Assembly: GCA_963779225.1 (NCBI GenBank)
Contig: CAVZWW010000003.1
Coordinates: 496,001 to 560,000, forward strand
Reading direction: 5' to 3'
Origin: CAVPCZ01 sp963779225
Lineage (GTDB): Bacteria; Bacteroidota; Ignavibacteria; UBA10030; UBA6906
Length of the DNA stretch: 64,000 nt
Under the pieces are notes generated by a model. That model was not told where the DNA came from. It saw only the letters and a program-made list of their open reading frames with translations, and did no database searches. Below, piece after piece: positions 42,405 to 51,879 of this stretch. Made by a program: the position numbers and the translations under genes. The stretch's first letter is position 1. Each line of letters opens with the position of its first letter.

Positions 42405-43460
42405 TCACTCCCACACTCCCGGGATGCGACGCCCGCACTTCTGACATGCCCCGTTCTTCAGATGATTGGACTGAACATGGAATCCCGTCCGTTCGACGAG
42501 TGTCGTTCCACAACCCGGACAGCGTGTGTCTTCCCACCGTCCGGTTCTTCCCGGCAGATTCCCCGCATAGACAAACGACAGCCCGCTCTCCGTGCCGATT
42601 GACGCCGCGCGTTGCAGGGTTCCGGGAGGCGTGGAGGATGGGGCGGTCATACTGTAGTCCGCATGGTATGCCGTCACGTGCCAGGGAATGTCCGCAGAGA
42701 CGGAGGCCAGGAATCCGGCGATTTCTTTCAGTTCTTCAGGGGAGTCATTGAAGCCCGGCACTACCAGGGTGACCACTTCCACCCAGACAGCCATTTCCTT
42801 CAGCCGGGTGATGGTCTCCAGCACCGTATCCAGTTTCCCGCCCAGCCGTTGGTAATTCTTCTGGCGGAAGCTCTTCAGGTCGATCTTGAAGAAGTCGATG
42901 TAGGGGCGAAGATATTCCAGGACTTCAGGCGTACCGTTTCCGTTCGAAACGTATGAACACCGGATGCCACGTTGCTTCGCCAGTGCGAATATTTCAACGG
43001 CCCACTCGGATGTGATCAGCGGTTCATTGTAGGTGCTGGTGATGACGGGGACGTGGTGGTGGACGGCGAGGGCAACGATCTCTTCCGCCGTTTTCCTTTC
43101 GGGTTTTGCCTCTGCGGCGGGGTCGCGCAGTGTCTGGGAGCTGAACCAGTTCTGGCAGTAGGGGCAGTGATAGTCGCAGCCGAGCATGCCGAAGCTGAGG
43201 GCGCTGCTTCCCGGCAGGACGTGAAAGAAGGGTTTCTTTTCGATAGGATCAATCTGTAGTCCGGCGACATAACCGTGCGGCACCATCAGCGTGCCGTTCT
43301 CATTGAAGCGGACCTTGCAGATTCCTTCATGGCCCGGCGCGATCCTGCACCGGTGGCCGCATGCAACGCAGGTCAGCCGGGCATTCTCCCCGCTCGTGGA
43401 GAGCGTTCCCGGCCGCACATACCGCAGCAGCAGATCGCGCAACGTTATGGTAGACGACAT
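42405..43460 (-). CDS. amrS: AmmeMemoRadiSam-system radical SAM enzyme
   Basis: A 351-residue radical SAM protein with the cluster motif MLGCDYHCPYCQN (CxxxCxxC). An N-terminal Cys pattern (CVACGHRC, then GICKVRFNENG) and a C-terminal zinc ribbon (CPGCG, CQKCG) match AmrS. The family is named for its link with AMMECR1 and Memo proteins; neither is in the window and the reaction is unknown. The ATG at 43460 has GGAG upstream. A much longer frame upstream is not coding-like and is ignored. Confidence 0.9.
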   Translation of the reverse strand: MSSTITLRDLLLRYVRPGTLSTSGENARLTCVACGHRCRIAPGHEGICKVRFNENGTLMVPHGYVAGLQIDPIEKKPFFHVLPGSSALSFGMLGCDYHCPYCQNWFSSQTLRDPAAEAKPERKTAEEIVALAVHHHVPVITSTYNEPLITSEWAVEIFALAKQRGIRCSYVSNGNGTPEVLEYLRPYIDFFKIDLKSFRQKNYQRLGGKLDTVLETITRLKEMAVWVEVVTLVVPGFNDSPEELKEIAGFLASVSADIPWHVTAYHADYSMTAPSSTPPGTLQRAASIGTESGLSFVYAGNLPGRTGRWEDTRCPGCGTTLVERTGFHVQSNHLKNGACQKCGRRIPGVWE

Positions 43461-43567
43461 AGGAGGCTCCAGCGTCGTGGTGCGGCCGATTTCCCGTCGT
43501 GGATTGCGGTCACCGCGCCCGCGATCCTGCCGGTCTCCGGTTGATGGACGGGATGATGTTCGTCGAG

Positions 43568-44332
43568 CTACGTTCTCAGGTATGACGCGCCGTTTACGTC
43601 CACAATACAGCCGGTGAGATAATCGGTCCCTTCCGATGCGAGAAAGAGGACGGTCCGGGCGATCTCGTCGGGATGTCCAATGCGGCCGAGCGGACTCTGC
43701 CGGCGAACGGCGTCCCCTTCGGCACCGCTCAAATAGGGGAGCGCCATATCCGTTTCCACCCAACCGGGCGCCACAGCGAACACGAAGATACGATGGGGTG
43801 CAAGCGCTTTCGCCAGGGATTGACTGAGGGCATTCATGGCGGCCTTGCTCGCACCGTATGCAGGTGCGTCCGGCTCCCCGCGGAACGCACCGCGCGAGGT
43901 GATATTGATGATACGTCCGCCTCCCTGCGCGATCATTGTCCGGGTTGCCCAGTAGGAGACGTTCGCCGTTCCGATCAGATTTGTGCCGATCGTATCTCCC
44001 CACGCCTTCTGCCAGTCGTCATACGTCACGGATGCAGGGGAATGGAGCACAAAGATGCCGGCATTATTGACCAGAATATCCATCCGCTGCATGGATGCCA
44101 GCACTTCCCCGACAAGCCGTTGGGCTTCCTCCGGCCGGGCAATGTCGGCCTGGAAGAGCTCATGGCCTTCGCCGGCCAGCGATGCGTGGGTAGCCGCGGC
44201 TGCGGAGGCGTTCCGGTGATAATGTACCGCGACACGGGCGCCCTCCCGTGCAAACATCACAGCAGTCGCCTGTCCGATGCCGCGTGAGGCTCCTGTAATG
44301 AGAACCGTCTTTCCCGTGAATGCGTTTGCCAT
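43568..44332 (-). CDS. Short-chain dehydrogenase/reductase
   Basis: A 254-residue classical SDR. Cofactor loop TGASRGIG, NNAG, the catalytic Ser in NITSRGAF and YGASK are complete. The residues after the second strand (HYHRNAS) suggest NADPH preference, as in 3-oxoacyl-ACP reductases (FabG-like). Substrate cannot be inferred; neighbours give no pathway. The 107 bases between it and amrS and the 79 bases up to the next gene hold nothing I recognise. Confidence 0.9.
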   Translation of the reverse strand: MANAFTGKTVLITGASRGIGQATAVMFAREGARVAVHYHRNASAAAATHASLAGEGHELFQADIARPEEAQRLVGEVLASMQRMDILVNNAGIFVLHSPASVTYDDWQKAWGDTIGTNLIGTANVSYWATRTMIAQGGGRIINITSRGAFRGEPDAPAYGASKAAMNALSQSLAKALAPHRIFVFAVAPGWVETDMALPYLSGAEGDAVRRQSPLGRIGHPDEIARTVLFLASEGTDYLTGCIVDVNGASYLRT

Positions 44333-44411
44333 GCGTCACCCCTGCCGATATGTGCGCGGTAATTGCGTTTTGCCCGGCCGTTCACCGGTGGGAAGATTGT
44401 CGGGCTCTCCG

Positions 44412-45752
44412 CTATCCGGCCCTGTCCAGGTTTCCCTCCCACAAAAACTCCCGCGTCTCGCGTACGAGAACACGGTTGAGAACGAGAAGGGATATCAGGT
44501 TCGGGATAGCCATAAGACCATTGGCGATGTCCGCAAATGACCAGACAACCGGAAGAGAAAGGACCGACCCAAGCATAATGGCGGCGACCCAGAGCCAGCG
44601 GTACGGCGTGACAACCTTTGACCCGAGGAGGTATTCCGCCGCCTTCTCACCGTAGTACGACCATCCAAGAATTGTGGAGAATACAAAGGTCAGCAATCCG
44701 CCTGTGAGCAGAACGGGGCCGACGACAGGCACATCGGAGAATGCAGCGTTGGTAAGCGCTGCCCCTCTCAGACCGTTCATCCATTCACCCGAATTGACGA
44801 GCACGAGACCTGTCAGAGCGCAGACCACCACGGTGTCCCAGAATGTTCCCGTGGAAGACACCAGAGCCTGCCGGACCGGATTCTTCGTCTGTGCGGCAGC
44901 GGCAACGATGGGCGCGCTGCCAAGGCCGGATTCATTGGAAAAGAGTCCGCGGGCCAGGCCGTAACGAATCGCCTCTTTCATCCCCGCTCCAAGAAACCCG
45001 CCGATTGCCGCCTGACCGGTGAAAGCGCTCGTGAAAATCAATTCGATCGTTGCCGGAAGACCGGAGAAGTTCATTGCCAGTAACAGCAGACATCCGGCAA
45101 AATAGAATATTGCCATAAACGGTACCAGCCGTTCGCATACCCTGGCAATGGATTTAATCCCTCCGAGAATGACCACGGCCGTGAGTCCGGTCATTACGAT
45201 GCCGGTGATCCATGGTGCAATCGCGAAGTTTTCCTGGACCATGGAGGAGATGGAATTGGCCTGTACCATGTTGCCGATGCCAAAGGCTGACACGGCGGTC
45301 AGCACAGCGAAGATCATGCCCAACCATCGGGCATTCATGCCCCGCTCCAGCACGTACATCGGGCCTCCGGCCATTTGTCCGGCTGCGTTCGTCGTACGGT
45401 ATTTGACGGCCAGGAGGGCTTCCGCGTATTTTGTGGCGATGCCGAATACGCCGGTCAGCCACATCCACAGTACCGCACCCGGTCCTCCGGCGGCGATGGC
45501 TGTTGCGACACCGACAATGTTGCCCGTGCCAATCGTCGCCGCCAGAGCAGTGGTAAGGGCGCCGAATTGACTCACGTCGCCCGCGCCCTCATGCCCGCGC
45601 TGAAGGGAAATGCGGATGGCTTTGCCTATGAATCTCTGGATAAATCGCAGTCGGAACGTCAGATAGAGATGGGTTCCAAACAGCAGGATGAGCAACGGCG
45701 GGCCCCAGACAAAGTCGCTGATGGTTTGAAGGACGTGTTCGAGATTTTCCAT
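44412..45752 (-). CDS. Sodium:alanine symporter family (AGCS) transporter
   Basis: A 446-residue transporter with about ten membrane helices. The AGCS signature GALTTALAATIGTGNIVGVATAIAAGGPGAVLWMW and GLARGLFSNESGLGSAPI are present. It imports alanine or glycine with sodium in characterised members. The ATG at 45752 begins MENLEHVL; a TTG 17 codons upstream would also be in frame but is not favoured. It follows the O-antigen ligase gene by about 50 bases. Confidence 0.93.
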   Translation of the reverse strand: MENLEHVLQTISDFVWGPPLLILLFGTHLYLTFRLRFIQRFIGKAIRISLQRGHEGAGDVSQFGALTTALAATIGTGNIVGVATAIAAGGPGAVLWMWLTGVFGIATKYAEALLAVKYRTTNAAGQMAGGPMYVLERGMNARWLGMIFAVLTAVSAFGIGNMVQANSISSMVQENFAIAPWITGIVMTGLTAVVILGGIKSIARVCERLVPFMAIFYFAGCLLLLAMNFSGLPATIELIFTSAFTGQAAIGGFLGAGMKEAIRYGLARGLFSNESGLGSAPIVAAAAQTKNPVRQALVSSTGTFWDTVVVCALTGLVLVNSGEWMNGLRGAALTNAAFSDVPVVGPVLLTGGLLTFVFSTILGWSYYGEKAAEYLLGSKVVTPYRWLWVAAIMLGSVLSLPVVWSFADIANGLMAIPNLISLLVLNRVLVRETREFLWEGNLDRAG

Positions 45753-45804
45753 ACACACTTCAATGGTGGTGAGATGTTGGTGCGTGATCCATGAACGGGG
45801 CAAA

Positions 45805-47070
45805 TCAGGACGTTGCGGCGGTGTTCTTCAACGAGAGAACGAGACCGAGCGTCGTCCAGACAAGGGTAATCACTTCCTGATCCCCGAACGTCCATTCTGT
45901 CAGACCGTTGACAAAAAAGGCGACCAGGACCGCCATTCCGCCGAGGGCGAACGATCCTCTGAACCACTGCTGCCGGCTAGGCGTGTAGATCTTCCACTCT
46001 GCGGCGAACATGGCGACAAACATCCCCATGATGACGACAAATCCCAATACTCCGTAATTCGTCAGAATCTGCAACGGCGTATTATGGAGATGACCCCAGA
46101 CACGCGGCAGGGCGGGGTCCGCATAGCGATCCAGGAGAAGGCCGTAATCGATATCACCCACACCGACGATGGGATGGTCTTTGAAGATCGCGATTCCCGC
46201 CTTCCACATGAGGAGGCGGGACACATTTTCCGGGTGGGTCATATCCACGATGCTGGTGATACGGTTCTGAATATACGGGGGCGCGAAGACGACCACCAGA
46301 ATCAGGATCAGGATCAACGGAATCAGAATCTTTTTGTTGCGCACAATGGCCGTGAAGGCCAACCCGTACGCGGCGGCGAGGTAGGCGCCACGCGTTACCG
46401 TTGCCCAGAGGGCAATGGACACAGGCACCAGCGCGAGGAGGGCGGCCCATCGAATGTTCCGGGGCGTTCGGGGGTGGATGACAAAGGGGAAGAGTAGCAC
46501 GGTGGCGATCGTCATCAATTCCGACGTTGTCATATAGAACTGAAAGATACCCAGGCGGATGTTTTCTTCCGGTCTCCCAACGATGAGTTTCACCAGACCG
46601 ATAGTTGCGACGATCGTTGCCGTGCCAAGGAGGACCGAAACCAGACGTTTTGCCTGCCGTTCCCGGACCACGGTGCTCGCGAAGAAATAGACGAGTCCGA
46701 CAAGAAGCACCCGCTTGGAGAGTAGAAGCGAGTGAAACGGATCGGAAGAAAAGATAGTGGAGATCGTCTGCACGACGAGGAAACCGAGGAAAAAGGGGTC
46801 GAGCGGAGTCCGGACGACACCCCATCGCCGTTCGACCGCCATGATGCCCAGCCAGAAGGCGGCCATCAGGCCCATGGAAAGCGAATTGACGGCGATGGAA
46901 AAATACGTGGATGCGAGAAAGATGTACGAACACCCGACCAGCACGGCGCGCATTGCGGGCAGCAGCAACGGATGATGTTCCGCCGCCTGAAGCGCATTCC
47001 GGTTCCCGGCGGCCGGGAAATCGCTGTCACCGGTATTGGGCGGGTCGCCCATGGATTCCCGTGTGTTCAT
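45805..47070 (-). CDS. O-antigen ligase-type (WaaL/Wzy_C) polymerase
   Basis: A 421-residue membrane protein with some ten or more helices and a large periplasmic loop. TRGAYLAAAYGLAF and the loop with NVSRLLMWKAGIAIFKDHPIVGVG and HLHNTPLQILTNYGVLGF are the Wzy_C motifs shared by O-antigen ligases and polymerases. It would act on undecaprenyl-linked or lipid A-linked glycan at the outer face of the inner membrane. Its ATG overlaps the stop of the GT9 gene (ATGA), linking it to heptosyltransferase-like chemistry. Confidence 0.87.
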   Translation of the reverse strand: MNTRESMGDPPNTGDSDFPAAGNRNALQAAEHHPLLLPAMRAVLVGCSYIFLASTYFSIAVNSLSMGLMAAFWLGIMAVERRWGVVRTPLDPFFLGFLVVQTISTIFSSDPFHSLLLSKRVLLVGLVYFFASTVVRERQAKRLVSVLLGTATIVATIGLVKLIVGRPEENIRLGIFQFYMTTSELMTIATVLLFPFVIHPRTPRNIRWAALLALVPVSIALWATVTRGAYLAAAYGLAFTAIVRNKKILIPLILILILVVVFAPPYIQNRITSIVDMTHPENVSRLLMWKAGIAIFKDHPIVGVGDIDYGLLLDRYADPALPRVWGHLHNTPLQILTNYGVLGFVVIMGMFVAMFAAEWKIYTPSRQQWFRGSFALGGMAVLVAFFVNGLTEWTFGDQEVITLVWTTLGLVLSLKNTAATS

Positions 47071-48206
47071 ACGCGTGACCTTCCCTGGTCTGATAAGGGA
47101 TGCGGTTCATGTTCCGTCTCCGGACGTGACCGCTGGAGCAGGGTGGTGATCTGCCTGTACACCGAATCCACGTCGACGTCGTCGACGACGCAGCTGGCGG
47201 TCCGGACGGCAACGAACGAATCGCCGATCGGCTTCCATCGGTCGGGAGGTGTCGGACCGAACGCGGCAACCAACGGTACACCGACGGAAGCGCACACGTG
47301 CATGACTCCCGTATCATTACAGACAAGAAGGGAACACTGTGTAAAACAGGCGGCCATATGACGGAGGCCCTCCGGATGGACCTTTACCGGCACAAAAGTG
47401 ATCAGGCGACAGAATTGGTCGGCAAGGGTTGTTTCGTCCGGGCCCCAGAAGAGGATAATCTGTGCGCCCAGACGATCATGGAGCAATTGCGCAAGCCGGG
47501 CGAAATGTGCGACGGGCCACCGGTTGGCTGCTTTGCCGGCTCCAACGTGAAGAGCGATACTCACCATCCCGTCACGCATCCCGAGTTGATGCAGGGTCTC
47601 CAGCGCCTGATGGCGTTCGGTATCCCCTATGAACATAAATTCCGAAAGATCGTCGGTATGTGCGTTGATGTACCGGACAATGTCCAGGTTCCGTTCGGAC
47701 TGATGCTGCGTCGTCGGAGAATAGGGGGCAAGGAGGTTATAGAAAAAGTTGCGTGTGGCGCCCGGGAAGATCCGGTGGGCGGATCCCAGAATCAGTCTTC
47801 TGCTGGAGAGTTCCGCCAGCAGATCGCTTGACAGAGAATGACTTACGGTATTCAATACGATGGTGAGATCCCATCGTTTGTGCAGCTTCTGCCACAGGTT
47901 CATGATGCGCCGGGGATCCCAGCGGCGGATCCCTTTCTGCAGTACGAGAATCTCATCCACCAGGGGGTTGCCGGCGACGGCATCGGCGAAATAGTCCCGG
48001 ACCAGGACCCCAACGTGTGCTTCGGGAAAGCGGTTCCGGATTGCACGAAAGACCGGGGTGGCAAGCAGGAAATCCCCCAGCTGGTCGTGCTGGCGGATCA
48101 CGAGGACAGTCCGTACCGACGAGAAATCGATCTGCTCCGGGGTCAGGACGGGCTTACGAACCATCAATTCAAGTGTGCGTATCAGAATGTTCTTCACGAC
48201 CGGCAC
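47067..48206 (-). CDS. Family 9 glycosyltransferase (heptosyltransferase-like)
   Basis: A 379-residue GT9 protein. RTVLVIRQHDQLGDFLLATPVFRAIRNRFPEAHVGVLV is the N-terminal hallmark; ALHVGAGKAANRWPVAHFARLA, LLVCNDTGVMHVCASVGVPLVAAFGPTPPDRW is the C-terminal nucleotide-sugar part. Such enzymes add heptose or similar sugars to LPS cores. I use GTG 48206, six bases after AAGGA; an ATG 30 codons upstream lacks a ribosome binding site. It is coupled to the O-antigen ligase gene. Confidence 0.9.
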   Translation of the reverse strand: MPVVKNILIRTLELMVRKPVLTPEQIDFSSVRTVLVIRQHDQLGDFLLATPVFRAIRNRFPEAHVGVLVRDYFADAVAGNPLVDEILVLQKGIRRWDPRRIMNLWQKLHKRWDLTIVLNTVSHSLSSDLLAELSSRRLILGSAHRIFPGATRNFFYNLLAPYSPTTQHQSERNLDIVRYINAHTDDLSEFMFIGDTERHQALETLHQLGMRDGMVSIALHVGAGKAANRWPVAHFARLAQLLHDRLGAQIILFWGPDETTLADQFCRLITFVPVKVHPEGLRHMAACFTQCSLLVCNDTGVMHVCASVGVPLVAAFGPTPPDRWKPIGDSFVAVRTASCVVDDVDVDSVYRQITTLLQRSRPETEHEPHPLSDQGRSRV

Positions 48207-48321
48207 AGCGTCTTCCTTCAGGTGAACGCGGGTTATCCGGAACGAATGGCGACAGAGGTCTTGTCCCAATGAAGGAAAAAACGGGGAGAAAAGCATGGTT
48301 CATCACGAACGTGTCCGGCGT

Positions 48322-49560
48322 TTAGTTCTTTTTCGAGGACCGCTTGACCACGACAACGGTTTTGTCGTCCTGGTTTTTTCCGCGCAGGCCGAATTTCCGG
48401 ACGCGTTCCAGGATGGTCTCCGCGATCTCCTGTGCGCTCCGGTTGTACAACGCCGAGAGATCCTGTTCAAGACGCTTTTCCGAGTACTGATTCTCTTCCA
48501 CGTCCATCGCTTCCATTACACCGTCCGTGTACAGCAGCAGGACGTCTCCCGCCTCCAGCACGGCACTCTCGCGTCGATAGGTTTGCTCGGGGAAGGGACC
48601 GATGATCGTTCCGGTTGCGTCGAGAAATTCGCTCTCGCCGGTTGCCGCGTGGTACAGAATCGGCCGGGGGTGCCCGGCGTTGATGAAGAGGCATATCCCT
48701 TTCGCATCGTTGGTCAGTTCCGCTACACAGAGAGTCAGAAATCGCTCGGCAGAGAACATGCGGTGCACAAGAAGATTGATCCTGTGGATGAGCGAGCTGA
48801 GTTTGGTCTGAAAACCGATGCCCATGCGGAGTGCCCCGGAAACATAGAGGGCCTGCACGGCGGACACCATTCCTTTGCTGGCCGCGTCACCGATGGCGAT
48901 GGACAACCGGTCGCCATCGTCATTCTCGATATAGTCGAAAAAGTCGCCTCCGACAATCTTGTCTGCAACAGAAACTCCGTATATCTCGTAATGATGAAAG
49001 CGGAGCTTTCGTTCGGGAAGAATACTCTGTTGAATTTCGCGAGCTTTGTCCAGATCTTTCTTATATTGTTTGCTCCGCCGCTCATTATGCTGACTGCTCA
49101 CCATGTTGGTAACCGCCATGCCGATAATATCCAGCGTCGGCGCGATCTGGTCTTCTCCGAGCGTGGTGTTGAAGGAAAGGACATACTGGTAGAGGGGCGT
49201 GTTCCGGATTTTCACCACTTCTCCCACGCCGGTGGCCGAGTACCGGATAATTCCCTTACGGCGCAGATACCGGCTGGTTTCTTTCAGCACGACGGTGCGT
49301 TGTTTCGGGAGAAGTTTGAACAGGGCGTAACGATCGGCTTTCAGCCGATAGTGATCGCGGATCTTCCGGACCGATCCGACCTGGGCGATAAGTTCGTAGG
49401 AGAAATCCGTGGCGCTGAGCCTCCAGACGCGTCCACCCTGAATCTCAAGATTACCGTGCTGGGTAATCCGGTGCACGACGTCCGCGAGAAGTTCGGTGGT
49501 GGAGTCGAATTTCTTGGAATAGAGGCTTGCTATGGTTTTACGGAGCTGACGTTGATTCAT
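48322..49560 (-). CDS. SpoIIE/RsbU-type PP2C serine phosphatase
   Basis: A 412-residue protein. The first 170 residues look like a GAF-type sensory part, then a short coiled linker (KQYKKDLDKAREIQQSILPE) leads to the SpoIIE phosphatase with the metal-binding GGDFFDYI, AIGDAASKGMVSA, FINAGHPRPI, LYTDGVMEAMD and DDKTVVVV. Such enzymes dephosphorylate anti-anti-sigma factors; no STAS-domain or anti-sigma gene is present nearby, so its partner is elsewhere. Its start lies only 11 bases from the divergent small membrane gene and lacks a purine-rich ribosome site. Confidence 0.9.
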   Translation of the reverse strand: MNQRQLRKTIASLYSKKFDSTTELLADVVHRITQHGNLEIQGGRVWRLSATDFSYELIAQVGSVRKIRDHYRLKADRYALFKLLPKQRTVVLKETSRYLRRKGIIRYSATGVGEVVKIRNTPLYQYVLSFNTTLGEDQIAPTLDIIGMAVTNMVSSQHNERRSKQYKKDLDKAREIQQSILPERKLRFHHYEIYGVSVADKIVGGDFFDYIENDDGDRLSIAIGDAASKGMVSAVQALYVSGALRMGIGFQTKLSSLIHRINLLVHRMFSAERFLTLCVAELTNDAKGICLFINAGHPRPILYHAATGESEFLDATGTIIGPFPEQTYRRESAVLEAGDVLLLYTDGVMEAMDVEENQYSEKRLEQDLSALYNRSAQEIAETILERVRKFGLRGKNQDDKTVVVVKRSSKKN

Positions 49561-49571
49561 AAGGGAGAAGG

Positions 49572-49772
49572 ATGATGAAATTCCTGTTGTGGTTGATTCT
49601 GGCCGTACTCTGCTGGCCGCTGGCGTTGCTGGCGCTGGTACTCTATCCGTTTGTCTGGCTGCTGATGCTGCCGTTCCGGCTTGTCGGGATCACCGTGAAC
49701 GCCATCCTTGCGTTTGTCAAGGCGCTCTTTCTGTTTCCCTCACGGGTACTCAGAGGTCCCGCCGCTCACTAG
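49572..49772 (+). CDS. Small hydrophobic membrane protein
   Basis: A 66-residue protein that is mostly two hydrophobic helices (LLWLILAVLCWPLALLALVLYPFVWLLMLPF, then VNAILAFVKALFLF), with Trp and Pro repeats. AGGGAGAAGG directly precedes two tandem ATGs. I recognise the general type as a conserved small membrane protein but know no function. It is divergent from the phosphatase gene with only 11 bases between starts. Confidence 0.7.
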   Translation: MMKFLLWLILAVLCWPLALLALVLYPFVWLLMLPFRLVGITVNAILAFVKALFLFPSRVLRGPAAH

Positions 49773-49799
49773 GATCTGCGGCAGATGGGCGCTGATTCT

Positions 49800-50879
49800 C
49801 TAGGGTTTCCGGTACCCCCGCTTATGCTGTGCGGTGAGCCGCTTCTGGCGCTCTTTTTCCCTCAGCGATGCGGCTTTGTCTATACGTCGCTCCTGATGGG
49901 CGATTTCCCGCAGCATCTTGTGGTAGTTCTCCAGGCGTCCGGGATCCAGAGTGCCGTTGTCTATCGCCTTCTGTACGGCGCATCCCGGTTCTTCTTCATG
50001 TCGGCAATTGGTGAACTTGCACCCGGTGAGCAATTCTTCGATATCCTCAAAGGCCTCGAGAACTCCTTCACCGCCGCCCCACAACTGCATTTCGCGGATG
50101 CCGGGTGTATCGATAAGCAGCCCGCCCGCCGGAAGAACCACCAGCTCCCGATGACTTGTTGTGTGCCGTCCTTTGCCGTCGGATGCGCGGACCTCGTCTG
50201 TTTGAAAGTGTTTCCTCCCTAGCAGCGCGTTCACGAGGGTTGATTTTCCCGTTCCCGAAGGGCCGAGCAATGCCCCCGTTGTACCGGCGGGGAGAAACGA
50301 CAGGAGCTCGTCGAGTCCGGTACCGTGCGTGGCGCTGGTAAGGACGACGGGGATGCCGGGCACCAGTGTGCCGACCCGGGTGCAGAGTGTGTCCGCGTCT
50401 TCCGTCAGATCCGCTTTGTTCAGCACGATCACCGGTGCCGCCCCACTCTCCGCAGCAAGCACAAGATAGCGCTCCATCCTCCGGAGATTCAACTCGGTGT
50501 CCAGTCCATTGACAAAAAAGACGGTGTCGATGTTTGCGGCAACGATCTGTTCCTCTTCACGTGTGCCCGGAATCTTGCGTGAAAAGTGTGTTCTGCGGGG
50601 GAGAACGGTGACGATGGTTGCGGTGCCTTCGTCCGTGCGCGGCCGGACCACCACCCAGTCGCCGATGACCGGATAATCCTGTGCCGCCCGGGCATGGTAG
50701 TGAATTCGTCCTGCGATTTCCGCCCGGAGCTCACCTGCCTCCGCATACAGAAGATAGCGCTTCTTCTGTTGTACCGCCACACGTGCAGGCACGAGTCCCC
50801 CCGAAGCAAGTGTGGCAAAGTGATCGGCAAAAAAGGGTGCCCATCCGAACCGGTTCAATCTGTCATATGGAGGAGTCAT
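49800..50879 (-). CDS. rsgA: Ribosome small-subunit-dependent GTPase RsgA
   Basis: A circularly permuted GTPase of 359 residues that helps mature the 30S subunit. The OB-fold (about 30-100) is followed by G4 NKAD, G1 GPSGTGKSTLVNALLG, G3 DTPG and the zinc knuckle GCKFTNCRHEEEPGC. The C-terminus is basic (EKERQKRLTAQHKRGYRKP). It lies 10 bases after the sugar permease gene, apparently the last gene of that unit, with no functional relation visible. Confidence 0.95.
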   Translation of the reverse strand: MTPPYDRLNRFGWAPFFADHFATLASGGLVPARVAVQQKKRYLLYAEAGELRAEIAGRIHYHARAAQDYPVIGDWVVVRPRTDEGTATIVTVLPRRTHFSRKIPGTREEEQIVAANIDTVFFVNGLDTELNLRRMERYLVLAAESGAAPVIVLNKADLTEDADTLCTRVGTLVPGIPVVLTSATHGTGLDELLSFLPAGTTGALLGPSGTGKSTLVNALLGRKHFQTDEVRASDGKGRHTTSHRELVVLPAGGLLIDTPGIREMQLWGGGEGVLEAFEDIEELLTGCKFTNCRHEEEPGCAVQKAIDNGTLDPGRLENYHKMLREIAHQERRIDKAASLREKERQKRLTAQHKRGYRKP

Positions 50880-50889
50880 GGATCCGCTT

Positions 50890-51879
50890 TCACGGGAAGA
50901 TCCGATCTGTTCGGCCGCCCGATTGAAAACGATTGATCAGCACCGCACTCAGTATCAAGGCGCCCCGTACGACATGTTGCCAGTACTCGCTGACGTTCAG
51001 CAGGGTCATGCCGTTGATAATCACGCCAAGAAACACCATACCCACCATCGTCCCGCGGATGGTACCCGAACCACCCGTCAGGCTTGTTCCTCCGATGATC
51101 ACCGCCGCGATGACATCAAGCTCCCACCCCCTTGCGGTCGTTGCCGTGCCGGACATGATCTCCGACGACTGCAAAACGCCTGCGGCAGCCGCGAGCGCCG
51201 CAGTTACGGCCAGCACGAGTGTCTTCACACGGGAAACGGAGATGCCGCTCAACCGTGCCGCCTCGCTGTTTCCCCCCACGGCATATACCGACCGCCCGAA
51301 GGCGGTGTGATTCATGATAATGTGCATGAAGACAAATGTCAGGAGGAACACGATCGCCGGAACGGGTATGCCCGCCAGGTAGCCCCCCCCGATTTCCGCA
51401 TACCACGCGGGAAACGGTGTCAGGGGAAAACCGTTGGTGATCAACTCGGCAGTGCCGGAAAGGCCCGTCATGAGTGCAAGCGTGGTGATGAATGTCGGCA
51501 CCTGATAGCGTGTCCGGAGGATTCCGGTGAACACGCCGATTGCAAACCCGGTGAAAAGAACGATGAATATCGCCAGGAGTACTGCCAGAGGCATGGTCAT
51601 TACGACCTGCGGGCCGGACAACCATCCGGTGAGATAGGCCGTCCAGCAGCCGCTGAATGCCACGGCCGATCCGACGCTCAGATCGATTTCACCGGCGATG
51701 ATCACCATGGTCATGCCCAGCGCGATCAACCCCTGCATGGAAATATTCCTTAGTACATTCAGGAGATTCTCCGTGGTAAGGAATCCCGGGGCGGTGAAGG
51801 CAAGCACGCCGCACAGGGCGAGGAGGATGATCTCCAGGACAAAGCGGTGAAGGCGGAGAGATCCGGTCATGGTAAGCAT
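50890..51879 (-). CDS. rbsC: Ribose-type sugar ABC transporter permease
   Basis: A 329-residue permease of the RbsC/MglC family with about ten helices. MQGLIALGMTMVIIAGEIDLSVGS and ARGWELDVIAAVIIGGTSLTGGSGTIRGTMVG are diagnostic. It overlaps the ATPase gene by 13 bases; an alternative ATG at 51870 overlaps that stop as ATGA. Together with the next two genes it forms a complete importer. The sugar cannot be assigned. Confidence 0.93.
   Translation of the reverse strand: MLTMTGSLRLHRFVLEIILLALCGVLAFTAPGFLTTENLLNVLRNISMQGLIALGMTMVIIAGEIDLSVGSAVAFSGCWTAYLTGWLSGPQVVMTMPLAVLLAIFIVLFTGFAIGVFTGILRTRYQVPTFITTLALMTGLSGTAELITNGFPLTPFPAWYAEIGGGYLAGIPVPAIVFLLTFVFMHIIMNHTAFGRSVYAVGGNSEAARLSGISVSRVKTLVLAVTAALAAAAGVLQSSEIMSGTATTARGWELDVIAAVIIGGTSLTGGSGTIRGTMVGMVFLGVIINGMTLLNVSEYWQHVVRGALILSAVLINRFQSGGRTDRIFP

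Noticed and set aside
43461..44003. Long upstream extension of the amrS frame
   Set aside because: It is Arg-rich shadow sequence opposite the SDR gene, and AmrS starts with a ribosome site at 43460.
48295..49575. A 426-codon plus-strand frame opposite the SpoIIE phosphatase
   Set aside because: The minus strand has all PP2C motifs in order, so the plus frame is a shadow.
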